Shown here in pieces: positions 1-8,589 of a DNA stretch of 64,000 bases. The notes beneath the pieces were generated by a model that had not been told where the DNA came from, made no database searches, and saw nothing but the letters and a program-made list of their open reading frames with translations. This DNA comes from Bacteroidota bacterium. Its GTDB lineage: Bacteria > Bacteroidota > Bacteroidia > SXHM01. How positions within the stretch are numbered: the stretch's first letter is position 1; each line of letters starts with the position of its first letter. The position numbers and the translations under genes are program-made. Location: contig CANJWH010000002.1 in the NCBI GenBank assembly GCA_947478465.1, positions 44,799 through 108,798 of the forward strand, read 5' to 3'.

Positions 1-717
1 ATCATTTTGTAAACGGTAATACTGAACTTTTGCGTTCTCGTCAACTGCAATTTCTGTTACCGAATCTGAAATGGCTTTAACAGGAAGGTCATGTGTTTCA
101 AATGTTTCAACCAATTGCACCTGTGCATTTTTTCCAACAACAAAAAGATTTCTTGGGAAAAATAATGTGCTCTCTTTCGCAGCAATTAAATTGATAATAT
201 GAATAGGTTTTTCAACTAAGATATTGTCGGGAACACTAATGAAAATGCCATCCGCAGCATAAGCAGTATTCAATGCAATGAATGCATCAGAATTAATATC
301 AGCACACTTTGAAAAACACTTTTCAATTAATTCAGGATGTTTTTCAAATGCATTTTGCAGTGATGAAACAACAATTGATTTGTCCAGATTTTTTAATGAT
401 GATAATTCTTCAGAAAAAACCCCATTTGCCAAAACAACTGTGTGAGCATCAAGATTTGGTATTAAATATTTTTGAATGGAGATATTTGAAAATGGAGCTT
501 CGGCTACGCTCAGCGTAACAGTATCGGCAAATAATTTCTGGACGTTTGAATATTTGTATTCCTCGTTTTTCCTTGCAGGAATGCCGAGTTCAGCAAATGA
601 TTCAATAGCTTTTTGACGGATGTTCTGAACAAATGAATTACCCGGAAGCGTTTTTTTTACTTCTTCAAAATCCGAAACTAATTTTCCGGTTGATGATATT
701 TTTTCAGCAGCAATCAT
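1..717 (-). CDS. sufD: SufD, Fe-S cluster assembly scaffold subunit (partial, N-terminal 239 residues)
   Basis: I translated this stretch by hand from the ATG at 717. It is open for 239 codons and runs off the window edge, so the C-terminal part, which holds most of the SufBD core motifs, is not visible. The protein begins MIAAEKISSTGK and contains the SufD-type segment PARKNEEYKYSNVQKLF near residues 45-60, then the start of a beta-helix region. SufD pairs with SufB and the ATPase SufC to build Fe-S clusters in the cytoplasm. Its ATG overlaps the sufC stop by 4 bp (ATGA at 714-717), so the two are translationally coupled. Identity rests on these motifs and on position directly after sufC. 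Confidence 0.93.
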   Translation of the reverse strand, partial: MIAAEKISSTGKLVSDFEEVKKTLPGNSFVQNIRQKAIESFAELGIPARKNEEYKYSNVQKLFADTVTLSVAEAPFSNISIQKYLIPNLDAHTVVLANGVFSEELSSLKNLDKSIVVSSLQNAFEKHPELIEKCFSKCADINSDAFIALNTAYAADGIFISVPDNILVEKPIHIINLIAAKESTLFFPRNLFVVGKNAQVQLVETFETHDLPVKAISDSVTEIAVDENAKVQYYRLQND

Positions 718-1469
718 GCTTCAACAACTTCTTTTTTTATCCAGTCGTAGCCTTTTTCTTCCAATTCCAAAGCAAGTTCTTTTGTTCCCGATTTCACAAT
801 TACTCCGTCATATAATACATGAACAAAATCAGGAACTATATAATCCAAAAGCCTTTGGTAGTGAGTTATAACAATGAACGAACGGTCTGCTGAGCGCAGT
901 TTGTTTACGCCATTTGCTACAATACGTAGTGCATCAATATCAAGCCCGCTGTCAGTTTCATCAAGGATAGCAAGTGTTGGCTCAAGCACAGCCATCTGGA
1001 AAATTTCATTGCGTTTTTTCTCGCCACCTGAAAAACCTTCGTTTACTGAACGACCTGCTAATGACCCTTGCAATTCAACCAAAGCCTGTTTTTCTTTTAT
1101 AAGTTTTAAAAAATCTTTTGCTTCCATCGGACCAAGTCCTTTGTAAGCACGGATTTCATTGATAGCAGTTTTCAGAAAATTAATATTGCTCACTCCCGGA
1201 ATCTCAATCGGGTATTGAAAAGCAAGAAACAAACCTTCTCTTGCTCTATCTTCAGGTGACATATCCAGAAGATCTTTTCCGTTGAAAGAAACCTCCCCAC
1301 TTGAGACAAGATAATCTTCTCTGCCCGCCAAAATATTTGATAACGTGCTTTTTCCTGAACCATTGGGACCCATGATGGCATGGACTTCTCCGGCTTTTAC
1401 TTCCAGGTTAAACCCTTTGATAATTTCTTTTCCTTCTATTCCTGCACGCAGGTTTTTAATTGATAACAT
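714..1469 (-). CDS. sufC: SufC, Fe-S assembly ABC-type ATPase
   Basis: Cytoplasmic ABC ATPase of the SufBCD complex that powers Fe-S cluster assembly; it is not a membrane transporter. In 251 residues (normal family length about 250) it has Walker A GPNGSGKS near 34-41, the Q-loop AFQYP, the signature FSGGEKKR and Walker B LAILDETDSG, with the SufC-type DSGLDIDAL that follows. There are no membrane segments. It lies 16 bp after sufB and overlaps sufD by 4 bp, so it belongs to one sufABCD transcript read from the promoter at about 3350. Confidence 0.97.
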   Translation of the reverse strand: MLSIKNLRAGIEGKEIIKGFNLEVKAGEVHAIMGPNGSGKSTLSNILAGREDYLVSSGEVSFNGKDLLDMSPEDRAREGLFLAFQYPIEIPGVSNINFLKTAINEIRAYKGLGPMEAKDFLKLIKEKQALVELQGSLAGRSVNEGFSGGEKKRNEIFQMAVLEPTLAILDETDSGLDIDALRIVANGVNKLRSADRSFIVITHYQRLLDYIVPDFVHVLYDGVIVKSGTKELALELEEKGYDWIKKEVVEA

Positions 1470-1485
1470 TTTGTTCTTTTTGATT

Positions 1486-2946
1486 TTATCCTACACTTCC
1501 TTCTAAACTTACCGCCAATAATTTCTGTGCCTCTACAGCAAACTCCATTGGCAATTGATTAAAGACTTCTTTGCAATAACCGTTCACAATAAGTCTGATT
1601 GCTTTTTCAGTATCAATTCCTCTTTGCTTGCAATAAAAAATCTGGTCTTCGCCAATTTTTGAAGTGGTTGCTTCATGTTCTACCACAGCAGATTTATCTT
1701 TTATCTCAATGTATGGAAAAGTGTGTGCACCGCAAAGAGGACCCATCAGCAAAGAATCGCATTGCGAAAAGTTACGGGCATTTTTTGCGCCTTTATTTAT
1801 ACGCACTAATCCGCGATAGCTGTTGTTGCTATGTCCGGCAGAAATACCTTTTGAGATAATCGTACTGCGTGTGTTTTTCCCGATGTGCGTCATTTTGGTT
1901 CCGGTATCGGCTTGCTGATAGTTATTGGTAACAGCAACGGAATAAAATTCTCCTACTGAGTTATCGCCTTTCAAAATTACACTTGGATATTTCCAGGTAA
2001 TTGAAGAGCCTGTCTCCACTTGCGTCCAAGAAATTTTTGAATTTTCTTCTAAGCAAATTCCTCGCTTGGTAACGAAATTGTAAATCCCGCCTTTCCCGTT
2101 TTTATCACCGGGATACCAGTTCTGAACAGTTGAATATTTTACTTCCGCATTTTTGTGCGAAACGATTTCTACCACAGCTGCGTGCAACTGATTTTCATCA
2201 CGCATAGGTGCTGTGCAGCCTTCAAGGTAACTGACATACGAATGCTCATCAGCAACAATCAGTGTTCTCTCAAATTGTCCTGTTCCTGAAGTATTGATTC
2301 GGAAATAGGTGCTTAATTCCATGGGGCAACGAACCCCTTTTGGAATGTAACAAAATGAACCATCACTGAAAACAGCAGCGTTAAGAGCCGCATAAAAATT
2401 ATCGGTGTAAGGCACTACCGAGCCCATGTATTTTTTAATCAATTCGGGATGTTCCTGCACTGCTTCGCTGAATGAGCAGAAAACAATTCCCTTCTCTGCT
2501 AACACTTCTTTAAAAGTAGTTTTCACAGAAACGCTATCAATCACTGCATCAATTGCTATATTAGATTGCACTCCCGTTAAGCGTTTTTGTTCCTCCAACG
2601 AAATTCCCAGCTTTTCAAATGTAGCCAACAACTCAGGGTCAACCTCACTTAAATCTTTCAATTCGGGTTTTTGTTTTGGAGCAGCGTAATAGATAATATT
2701 TTGAAAATTAATTTCAGGATATTGAAGATGTGCCCAATAACGTGGCTCTTCCATTGTTTTCCAATGACGATAAGCCTTAAGACGATATTCCAACATCCAT
2801 TCCGGCTCATTTTTCTTCGCAGAAATAAATCGTACAATATCTTCGCTCAGCCCTGGGGGGGCTGTTTCGGTTTCAATATCTGAACTGAAACCGTATTTGT
2901 ATTCGGAAGAGATGTGCTCTTCTAATATGTCGTTTTGCTCTGCCAT
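1486..2946 (-). CDS. sufB: SufB, Fe-S cluster assembly scaffold
   Basis: Central scaffold subunit of the SufBCD complex, 486 residues, close to the usual length of about 480. It shows SufB hallmarks in order: [11 protein letters not shown] at the N terminus, [20 protein letters not shown] in the linker, [41 protein letters not shown] before the core, then the beta-helix with [21 protein letters not shown] and [12 protein letters not shown], and the C-terminal [21 protein letters not shown]. The gene starts 6 bp after the sufA stop codon, consistent with a tight operon. The C-terminal region supplies the residues on which clusters are built in characterised SufB proteins. Confidence 0.97.
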   Translation of the reverse strand: MAEQNDILEEHISSEYKYGFSSDIETETAPPGLSEDIVRFISAKKNEPEWMLEYRLKAYRHWKTMEEPRYWAHLQYPEINFQNIIYYAAPKQKPELKDLSEVDPELLATFEKLGISLEEQKRLTGVQSNIAIDAVIDSVSVKTTFKEVLAEKGIVFCSFSEAVQEHPELIKKYMGSVVPYTDNFYAALNAAVFSDGSFCYIPKGVRCPMELSTYFRINTSGTGQFERTLIVADEHSYVSYLEGCTAPMRDENQLHAAVVEIVSHKNAEVKYSTVQNWYPGDKNGKGGIYNFVTKRGICLEENSKISWTQVETGSSITWKYPSVILKGDNSVGEFYSVAVTNNYQQADTGTKMTHIGKNTRSTIISKGISAGHSNNSYRGLVRINKGAKNARNFSQCDSLLMGPLCGAHTFPYIEIKDKSAVVEHEATTSKIGEDQIFYCKQRGIDTEKAIRLIVNGYCKEVFNQLPMEFAVEAQKLLAVSLEGSVG

Positions 2947-2952
2947 TTTGTT

Positions 2953-3279
2953 TTAGACAGCAAAGCTTTCGCCACAGCCGCAAGTTCTGGAAGCGTTCGG
3001 ATTATTGAAAACAAAGCCTTTTCCATTCAGCCCACCTGAGTAATCCAGTTCGGTGCCAACGAGGTAGAGAAAACTTTTTTTATCAACTACTATTTTAATG
3101 CCTTTGTCTTCAAAAACCTGATCGCCATCTTTCATCTGGTTATCAAATTCCAATTTGTAAGAAAGTCCTGAGCAGCCACCACCTTCAACGCCAACCCGGA
3201 TGAAAGAACCTTCAGGCTTATTATCTTCGCGCATCAAATTGATGGCTTTTTGCTTTGCATTTTCTGAAACGGTAATCAT
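2953..3279 (-). CDS. sufA: A-type Fe-S carrier protein (SufA/IscA/HesB family)
   Basis: Small A-type carrier, 108 residues, expected to take clusters from SufBCD and deliver them to target proteins. The three conserved cysteines are visible: C36 in EGGGCSGLSY, and C100 and C102 in TCGCGESF at the C terminus. It is the first gene of the minus-strand suf operon and is preceded by a good Bacteroidota promoter and a palindrome, so it is probably the operon's leading and regulated gene. ErpA and IscA share the fold; the SufA name is based on its position. Confidence 0.93.
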   Translation of the reverse strand: MITVSENAKQKAINLMREDNKPEGSFIRVGVEGGGCSGLSYKLEFDNQMKDGDQVFEDKGIKIVVDKKSFLYLVGTELDYSGGLNGKGFVFNNPNASRTCGCGESFAV

Positions 3280-3310
3280 TGATTTTAAATATTTTATCTA
3301 TAAAACAACG

Positions 3311-3335
3311 CTTACTTAGAATTGTTCTAAATAAG
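3311..3335. promoter_or_regulatory. 25-bp palindrome at the suf operon start, probable operator
   Basis: Arms CTTACTTAGAA and TTCTAAATAAG flank the centre TTG. They match over 11 positions with one mismatch, and the core TTAGAA-TTG-TTCTAA is perfect. It lies just downstream of the predicted transcription start and upstream of sufA, where a bound repressor would block the operon. The size and symmetry fit a dimeric winged-helix regulator such as the Fur/PerR or Rrf2 type; which one cannot be told from the sequence. Confidence 0.6.
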
Positions 3336-3346
3336 AATTTTCCGCA

Positions 3347-3378
3347 CAAATATAGCGTATTAAAGGCATCCGGACAAA
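3347..3378 (-). promoter_or_regulatory. suf operon promoter, Bacteroidota sigma type
   Basis: On the minus strand, TTTG (3375-3378), a 20-nt spacer and TATATTTG (3347-3354) match the -33 TTTG / -7 TAnnTTTG consensus known from Bacteroidota. The predicted start is near 3341-3343, giving a leader of about 60 nt before sufA that contains the palindrome. Confidence 0.75.
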
Positions 3379-3402
3379 TAATTATTTAGGAAAACTTAGG
3401 TT

Positions 3403-4272
3403 TTAAAGGATGTTGAGCAGTTGTTCTTTTATTTTTTCCAGTTCATCCTTCATCTGAACAACCAGGCGCTGAATTTCTGCATGGTTGGCTTTTGAGCCAA
3501 TGGTATTGATTTCACGACCGATTTCCTGAGAGATAAACCCGAGTTTTCGTCCGGCAGAATCTTCTTTCATCGTGGAAATAAAATAGTCGCAATGTGTTTT
3601 CAGGCGTAACTTTTCTTCGGTGATGTCAATCTTTTCTAAGAAATAAATCATTTCCTGTTCAAATCGGTTTTTATCGATTTTGTCAGGCGGAATAACCTCT
3701 GCAAGGTTATTTGAAATCCGTGCTTTTATAGTTTGCATCCGTTCGCCTTCGCAGGCAGCAATTTTTTCAAGCAGACCCATAATTTTCCCAATGCGCATAG
3801 TGAAATCTATTCCCAGTTCTTTCCCCTCTGAAAGCCTGAAATTATTAGCTGCTACAAGAGCTTCAACAAATGCTTCTTTCACAACTCCCCATTCATTCTC
3901 ATCAGGTTCTTCGCGTTCAGCTGAGATTACATCCGGTAACTTCAGCAGCGTTGCGAGAATATCTTTTTGGTCAAGATTCAATTCATTTGCCAGTGATTTT
4001 ATTTCATGATAATATGCTTTGGCAACTTCTTTATCAAGAGATACTTTTTTTACTGTGGCAGCAGCTTCGGTGAAAAGCAGAAAATCAATTTTTCCGCGTT
4101 CAAGTGTGGTAAGAATCTCTTTGCGTATGTCTGATTCTTTTTCGCGGTAAGAGGAAGGCATCCGTAAATTCAGATCAAATTGCTTGCTGTTAATGCTGCG
4201 TATCTCAACAGTAATTTTTTTGCCTGAAAACTCTTTTGTTGCTTTGCCAAAGCCGGTCATTGATTTTATCAT
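3403..4272 (-). CDS. yicC: YicC-family stress-induced protein/endoribonuclease
   Basis: The 289-residue protein opens with MIKSMTGFGKA, the diagnostic YicC N terminus, and ends with the conserved KSKAxH-like block GREINTIGSKANHAEIQRLVVQMKDELEKIKEQ (two pieces of the DUF1732 domain). E. coli YicC is about the same length and has been reported to act on RNA; the exact role here is inferred. A longer frame could start at a TTG at 4314. I reject that because a TACTTTTG promoter box at 4278-4285 lies inside that extension, only 5 nt before the chosen ATG, so the mRNA is probably leaderless. It is divergent from the wza-wzc locus. Confidence 0.92.
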   Translation of the reverse strand: MIKSMTGFGKATKEFSGKKITVEIRSINSKQFDLNLRMPSSYREKESDIRKEILTTLERGKIDFLLFTEAAATVKKVSLDKEVAKAYYHEIKSLANELNLDQKDILATLLKLPDVISAEREEPDENEWGVVKEAFVEALVAANNFRLSEGKELGIDFTMRIGKIMGLLEKIAACEGERMQTIKARISNNLAEVIPPDKIDKNRFEQEMIYFLEKIDITEEKLRLKTHCDYFISTMKEDSAGRKLGFISQEIGREINTIGSKANHAEIQRLVVQMKDELEKIKEQLLNIL

Positions 4273-4277
4273 GGAGG

Positions 4278-4285
4278 CAAAAGTA
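4278..4285 (-). promoter_or_regulatory. -7 promoter box of yicC, leaderless arrangement
   Basis: TACTTTTG on the minus strand fits TAnnTTTG, with 5 nt between it and the yicC ATG. In this promoter class transcription begins a few bases after the box, so the transcript should begin at or next to the start codon. No convincing TTTG is seen at -33. Confidence 0.55.
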
Positions 4286-4361
4286 AGAATATTGAGGGGT
4301 TGAATAATTTTCAATTATTTAGCCGCATGATACAGGTAAAATCTTCATTAAATTTCTTTTT

Positions 4362-4369
4362 TACCTTTG
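4362..4369 (+). promoter_or_regulatory. -7 promoter box of the polysaccharide locus
   Basis: TACCTTTG, followed by C, is an exact TAnnTTTGC match 29 nt before the wza start codon. No clear TTTG lies 19-20 nt upstream. It is the first good promoter ahead of the long plus-strand gene series. Confidence 0.6.
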
Positions 4370-4398
4370 CGCGGCTTTAAAAAAGCTCTTGATAAAGG

Positions 4399-5193
4399 AT
4401 GAGATTTATAAATAAATTTTGGCTATTGATATTAGTGGTGTTTTTCACCTCTTGTATTTCGCGCAAGCAAATCACTTATTTTCAGGATATACCCGGTTCA
4501 GACACTACAAAAAGTTCCCCTAATTCAGGTTTAAGAACTGCTTTATATGAGCCGACAATTAAGCCTGGAGATATTTTGAATATTACTGTTATGAGTTTGA
4601 GCGCAGAGTCAAATGCACTCATTAACTATCCTTTTACCAGTCAAAATATGTCGGCACCTGAAAAAACCTTAACACAATCAACACCGGGTTTTTTGGTTGA
4701 TAATGAGGGTAATATTCAAGTTCCAATGTTAGGTAACATAAAGGTTGACGGACTTACCCCATCTCAAATCAGAAAATACCTTACAGAACAACTAGAAAAA
4801 TATTTACAGTCGCCTACTGTAAGTGTTCGTTTTTCAAATTTTAAAATCACTATTCTTGGAGACGTTGCCCGCCCAGGTGTTTATCCGGTTCCTAATGAAA
4901 GAATTACAATAATGGAGGCTTTAGGTTTAGCTGGCGATTTAACAGTCTTTGGCTTACGTAATGGAGTAAAGCTTATTCGTGAAGAAAATGGTAAAAACAA
5001 GATGCATAAAATTGATTTAACATCAAAAGAGATACTCAACTCGCCCTACATGTATTTGCAGCCCAATGATGTAATATATGTTGATCCATCCAGCGGGAAA
5101 GCTGCAAATGCTGATAATGCTTACAGAATTTGGCCGATTGTAATTAGTGCTGTTAGCGCCTTAACCGTTATATTGCTTTATTTTAAAAAATGA
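4399..5193 (+). CDS. wza: Wza-like polysaccharide export lipoprotein
   Basis: Outer-membrane polysaccharide exporter, 264 residues. The N terminus is a lipoprotein signal with lipobox FTSC, cleavage expected before C19. A poly-export domain follows (IKPGDILNITVMSL, then TPGFLVDNEGNIQVPMLGNIKVDGLT), then an SLBB domain (FKITILGDVARPGVYPVPNERITIMEALGLAGDLT). The last 20 residues form a hydrophobic helix ending LLYFKK; such a C-terminal helix is usual for Bacteroidota Wza and could form the outer-membrane pore. The stop codon overlaps the start of the tyrosine kinase gene (ATGA at 5190-5193), as expected for a Wza-Wzc pair. Confidence 0.93.
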   Translation: MRFINKFWLLILVVFFTSCISRKQITYFQDIPGSDTTKSSPNSGLRTALYEPTIKPGDILNITVMSLSAESNALINYPFTSQNMSAPEKTLTQSTPGFLVDNEGNIQVPMLGNIKVDGLTPSQIRKYLTEQLEKYLQSPTVSVRFSNFKITILGDVARPGVYPVPNERITIMEALGLAGDLTVFGLRNGVKLIREENGKNKMHKIDLTSKEILNSPYMYLQPNDVIYVDPSSGKAANADNAYRIWPIVISAVSALTVILLYFKK

Positions 5194-7580
5194 TGGAAGA
5201 TCAAGCAGAAAAAGGCTTTGATAACACAGGCGAGGATGATTTTGATATCCGGGAATTGTTTTTCCGTTATCTGCGATATTGGTATTTATTTGCAATAACA
5301 ATTGTTTTATGTGTAACAGGCGCTTATCTGTATAACAGATATTCTCATAGTATGTACCTTGTATCTTCTAAAATTTTGGTGCAGGATGAAAAAAAATCAC
5401 CAGCAGGTGCAGAAATGCTTAAAGAGCTTGATATTTTTAAAGATGCCGGAATTGTAGAAAATGAAATAGAGATAATCCATTCAAGGCCAGTAATTTCAAA
5501 AGCCCTTGACAAATTAAAATTTGATATTACTTATTTTGAAATAGGGGATGTTAAAACATCAGAAATTTATGGAAATAAAATTCCCTTTAGAGTATTTTAT
5601 GATTCATTGTCACAAAGAAACAATGCGATATTGTTTAAGTTGTTTTTTAAACAAAATGGTCAGATTGAATTAAACTTCAATGAACAGAAGTTGACAATTA
5701 AGTATAATGAGTTAGTTCAAACCCCATTTGGATCATTTACTATAGTACCTAACTTAGGGTTTAATCAAAAATTATTTCTAAGCGATGATTATACCGATCG
5801 GAACTATATGTTTTTACCGAAAAGTAAAGATGCATTAGTTGAACAATTCTATGGAGCATTTAAGGTCTCCGCAATAAATAAACTTGCCACAGTTATTGAG
5901 CTATCTATTGTTACAGAGGTTCCTGAAAAGGGGAAAGATTTTTTAGATCAGGTCACCAATGTTTATATACAGAACGGTATTGACCAAAAAAATGAAATGG
6001 CTGCCAATACATTAGATTTTATAAAAGAAAGGTTAAAATTTGTTTCAGTTGATTTAGAGAATATAGAATCAGAAGTAGAAGAGTATAAAATAACTAAGGG
6101 TATAGCAGACATTTCTGAAGAGGCAAAATATCTTTTAGAAGCGGCAAAGGAATATGATTTTGAGTTGGCAAAAATCAATATGGAATTGGCTTATGTTGAT
6201 GAAATAGATAAAAATTTATCTCATCAGGAGTTTAAAGCCCCTGTAATTGGAGGATTGGTTGATCCTGCATTAGAAAAATTAGTTGGCGAGTTATACAATT
6301 TAGAAGCCTTAAATATCAACTATAAAAACACTGTAAAGATTGACAATCCTCTAAAGGTTATTATAGAGCAGCAATTAGTATCCACTAAAAATAATATCCG
6401 TGAAAATGTTACTGCAATAAAGCAATCGCTTGATACCCGACAAAAATTAATAAAAAATAAACTTTCCGGTTTTGAAAATGAGATAAAGAAAGTTCCAACT
6501 TTTGAGAGAGATTTGGTTGGAATTGAAAGACAAAAAAAAATAAAAGAAAATCTTTTTTTGTACCTGTTGCAGAAGCAGGAAGAATCGGCAATAGCATTGG
6601 CATCAACTGTTTCAGACAATAAAATAATTGAACCTGCTATTTTTTCTGATGAACCGATAAAGCCTGTTAAATTCCGTGCCTACCTCATTGCTTTTGTAAT
6701 CGGAATCTTAATTCCGGCCTTATTTCTTTTTTTTAAAGAATTATTTAACGACAAAATTATTTCAAAAACAGTTATTGAAAAAAGTGCCAAAGCCCCTATT
6801 CTTGGTTTGGTTGGTCAAAGTGATGATGAATCGGTTATTGCTGTTCATACTAAAGCAAGAACTGCAATATCAGAAGAGTTCCGTTCTATAAGAACAAATC
6901 TTCAGTTTATGGGAATTGGAGTTAAAGATAAAACGATGTTAATAACCTCCTCTGTCAGTGGAGAAGGAAAAACCTTTATTTCAATAAATCTAGCTTTAAC
7001 ATTTGCGATCTCGGGTAAAAAAACAGTTGTTCTGGAGATGGATCTGAGAAAGCCTAAACTTACTAAAAACATAGAAAATTTCAATCCGATTGGTATCAGT
7101 AATTATCTCATTGGAATGGCAACTGCTGAAGAAATTATAACTCCTTCAACAATCAATGAGCATTTGTCCTTTATTTCATCAGGACCAATTCCACCCAATC
7201 CGGCAGAATTACTTATGACCGAAAAACTTAAAGAACTTATATTACATCTCAGAGAGAAGTTTGATATTGTAATTATTGACTCACCACCGATAGGGCTTGT
7301 TACAGACAGTTTAATTATAGCTGAGCATGTTGACACAAGCATTTACATTATTCGTCAGAATAAGACGCCAAAGATTTATTTAAGCATGATAGCCGATATT
7401 TATCAGAAAAAGAAGATGAAAAATCTGTCCATTATTTTTAATGGTATAAATAAACGATTGGGAGGCTATGGTTACGGCTATGGTTACGGCTATGGCTATG
7501 GTTACGGTTATTACTCAGAGGATAAAAAGAAAGAGAATTCTTTTTATAAGAAAACTTTAAAATTGTTTTCCAGAACATAA
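5190..7580 (+). CDS. wzc: Wzc-like polysaccharide co-polymerase and BY-type tyrosine kinase
   Basis: Inner-membrane protein of 796 residues that sets chain length and couples polymerisation to export. A first membrane helix lies near 33-53, followed by the long periplasmic Wzz and GNVR region with coiled coil, and a second helix near 496-516. The cytoplasmic kinase follows: Walker A SGEGKT (590-595), Walker A' EMDLRKPKL (about 615-625) and Walker B VIIDSPP (about 693-700). The C terminus carries an alternating Gly-Tyr tract at about 759-775, the tyrosine cluster that BY-kinases autophosphorylate; here it is unusually regular. It is coupled by overlap to wza. No Wzb-type phosphatase gene is adjacent. 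Confidence 0.94.
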   Translation: MMEDQAEKGFDNTGEDDFDIRELFFRYLRYWYLFAITIVLCVTGAYLYNRYSHSMYLVSSKILVQDEKKSPAGAEMLKELDIFKDAGIVENEIEIIHSRPVISKALDKLKFDITYFEIGDVKTSEIYGNKIPFRVFYDSLSQRNNAILFKLFFKQNGQIELNFNEQKLTIKYNELVQTPFGSFTIVPNLGFNQKLFLSDDYTDRNYMFLPKSKDALVEQFYGAFKVSAINKLATVIELSIVTEVPEKGKDFLDQVTNVYIQNGIDQKNEMAANTLDFIKERLKFVSVDLENIESEVEEYKITKGIADISEEAKYLLEAAKEYDFELAKINMELAYVDEIDKNLSHQEFKAPVIGGLVDPALEKLVGELYNLEALNINYKNTVKIDNPLKVIIEQQLVSTKNNIRENVTAIKQSLDTRQKLIKNKLSGFENEIKKVPTFERDLVGIERQKKIKENLFLYLLQKQEESAIALASTVSDNKIIEPAIFSDEPIKPVKFRAYLIAFVIGILIPALFLFFKELFNDKIISKTVIEKSAKAPILGLVGQSDDESVIAVHTKARTAISEEFRSIRTNLQFMGIGVKDKTMLITSSVSGEGKTFISINLALTFAISGKKTVVLEMDLRKPKLTKNIENFNPIGISNYLIGMATAEEIITPSTINEHLSFISSGPIPPNPAELLMTEKLKELILHLREKFDIVIIDSPPIGLVTDSLIIAEHVDTSIYIIRQNKTPKIYLSMIADIYQKKKMKNLSIIFNGINKRLGGYGYGYGYGYGYGYGYYSEDKKKENSFYKKTLKLFSRT
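7464..7514 (+). repeat. In-frame tandem repeat encoding the Gly-Tyr tail of Wzc
   Basis: The 12-bp unit GGCTATGGTTAC occurs at 7464-7475 and 7476-7487 and is followed by further 6-bp GGY-TAY units to 7514. Each 6-bp unit adds one Gly-Tyr pair, so slippage would change the number of tyrosines without breaking the frame. Confidence 0.8.
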
Positions 7581-7583
7581 AAA

Positions 7584-8576
7584 TTGGAAATTCTATCAAT
7601 AATTCCCGCCAGAAGCGGGTCAAAATCAATTCCTGATAAAAATATTATGTCAATTATGGGTAAACCCTTGTTGGCATATTCAATAGAACATTCTTTATCT
7701 TCAAACCTTATTACCAGAACAATTGTAAGCACTGACAGCACGTATTACGCAGAAATTGCAAAATCATTCGGTGCTGAAACTCCTTTTCTTCGTCCCGTAG
7801 AAATTGCACAGGATTTATCAACTGATTTTGAAGTTTTTTTTCATGCCTTAAATCATTTACAGAAGAGCGAAAATTATTTGCCTGAAATTGTTGTTCATTT
7901 AAGACCCACTCATCCCGTTCGTAATCCCGAACATATAGACAAAATGATTGAATTACTTAAAGCAAACCCACATTGGGATTCTATTCGTTCAGTTGCCCCT
8001 GCCCCTGAAACTCCATACAAAATGTGGTTTATAGAGAATGATGTCTTAAAACCTGTAATTGGAAATACAAACATTAATGAGCCCTATAATCAGCCACGAC
8101 AATCATTGCCGCCAACGTTTCTGCAAAACGCTTCAATAGATGTAATGTGGTCAAAAACCATATTGAATAAGCATTCAATGACAGGAGATATAATAGGCGC
8201 CTTTATCATGACTGATAATTATGATATAGATACTTATTCTGATTTGCAAAAATTAAATATCACTAATGGTGAAAATTTTTCGGGCAAAACATTTTGCTTT
8301 GATATTGATGGAGTAGTTGCTCAGTTATCACCTGGGAATGATTATAACTTATCAAAGCCAAATAAAACTGTTATTGAAAAAGTAAATAGTCTTTATGAAA
8401 AAGGTAATTACATAATCCTTTTTACTGCCAGAGGTTCAAAAACCGGAATTGATTGGCAAGAAATTACAAAAAATCAAATGCAGGAATGGGGAGTAAATTA
8501 TCATGAATTGAAATTTGGTAAACCTGCTGCAGATTTTTATATTGACGATAGATTAATAAACATTGAACAATTATAA
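7584..8576 (+). CDS. CMP-nonulosonate synthetase (NeuA-like) fused to a HAD capsule-type phosphatase
   Basis: Residues 1 to about 225 are a cytidylyltransferase of the CMP-sialic acid synthetase family: IIPARSGSKSIPDKN at the N terminus, then HLRPTHPVR and a QPRQSLPPTFLQNASIDV segment. It should activate a nonulosonic or similar acidic sugar with CTP. Residues from about 234 form a short HAD phosphatase, FCFDIDGVVA with the catalytic DxD, FTARG, and a final DFYIDDR, like small capsule-biosynthesis phosphatases. The start is TTG, four bases after the wzc stop; an in-frame stop just upstream (7578-7580) excludes a longer start. The fused phosphatase suggests that dephosphorylation of the 9-phosphate or a related intermediate is coupled to activation; this is inferred. 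Confidence 0.85.
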   Translation: MEILSIIPARSGSKSIPDKNIMSIMGKPLLAYSIEHSLSSNLITRTIVSTDSTYYAEIAKSFGAETPFLRPVEIAQDLSTDFEVFFHALNHLQKSENYLPEIVVHLRPTHPVRNPEHIDKMIELLKANPHWDSIRSVAPAPETPYKMWFIENDVLKPVIGNTNINEPYNQPRQSLPPTFLQNASIDVMWSKTILNKHSMTGDIIGAFIMTDNYDIDTYSDLQKLNITNGENFSGKTFCFDIDGVVAQLSPGNDYNLSKPNKTVIEKVNSLYEKGNYIILFTARGSKTGIDWQEITKNQMQEWGVNYHELKFGKPAADFYIDDRLINIEQL

Positions 8577-8589
8577 ATTCAGATAGAAG

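Noticed and set aside
309..518. Short plus-strand frame inside sufD
   Set aside because: It lies in the opposite strand of a clear SufD reading frame and has no recognisable motif.
4273..4314. Longer YicC start at a TTG (MKIIQPLNIL...)
   Set aside because: The family start MIKSMTGFG fits the ATG at 4272, and a promoter box lies inside the extension.
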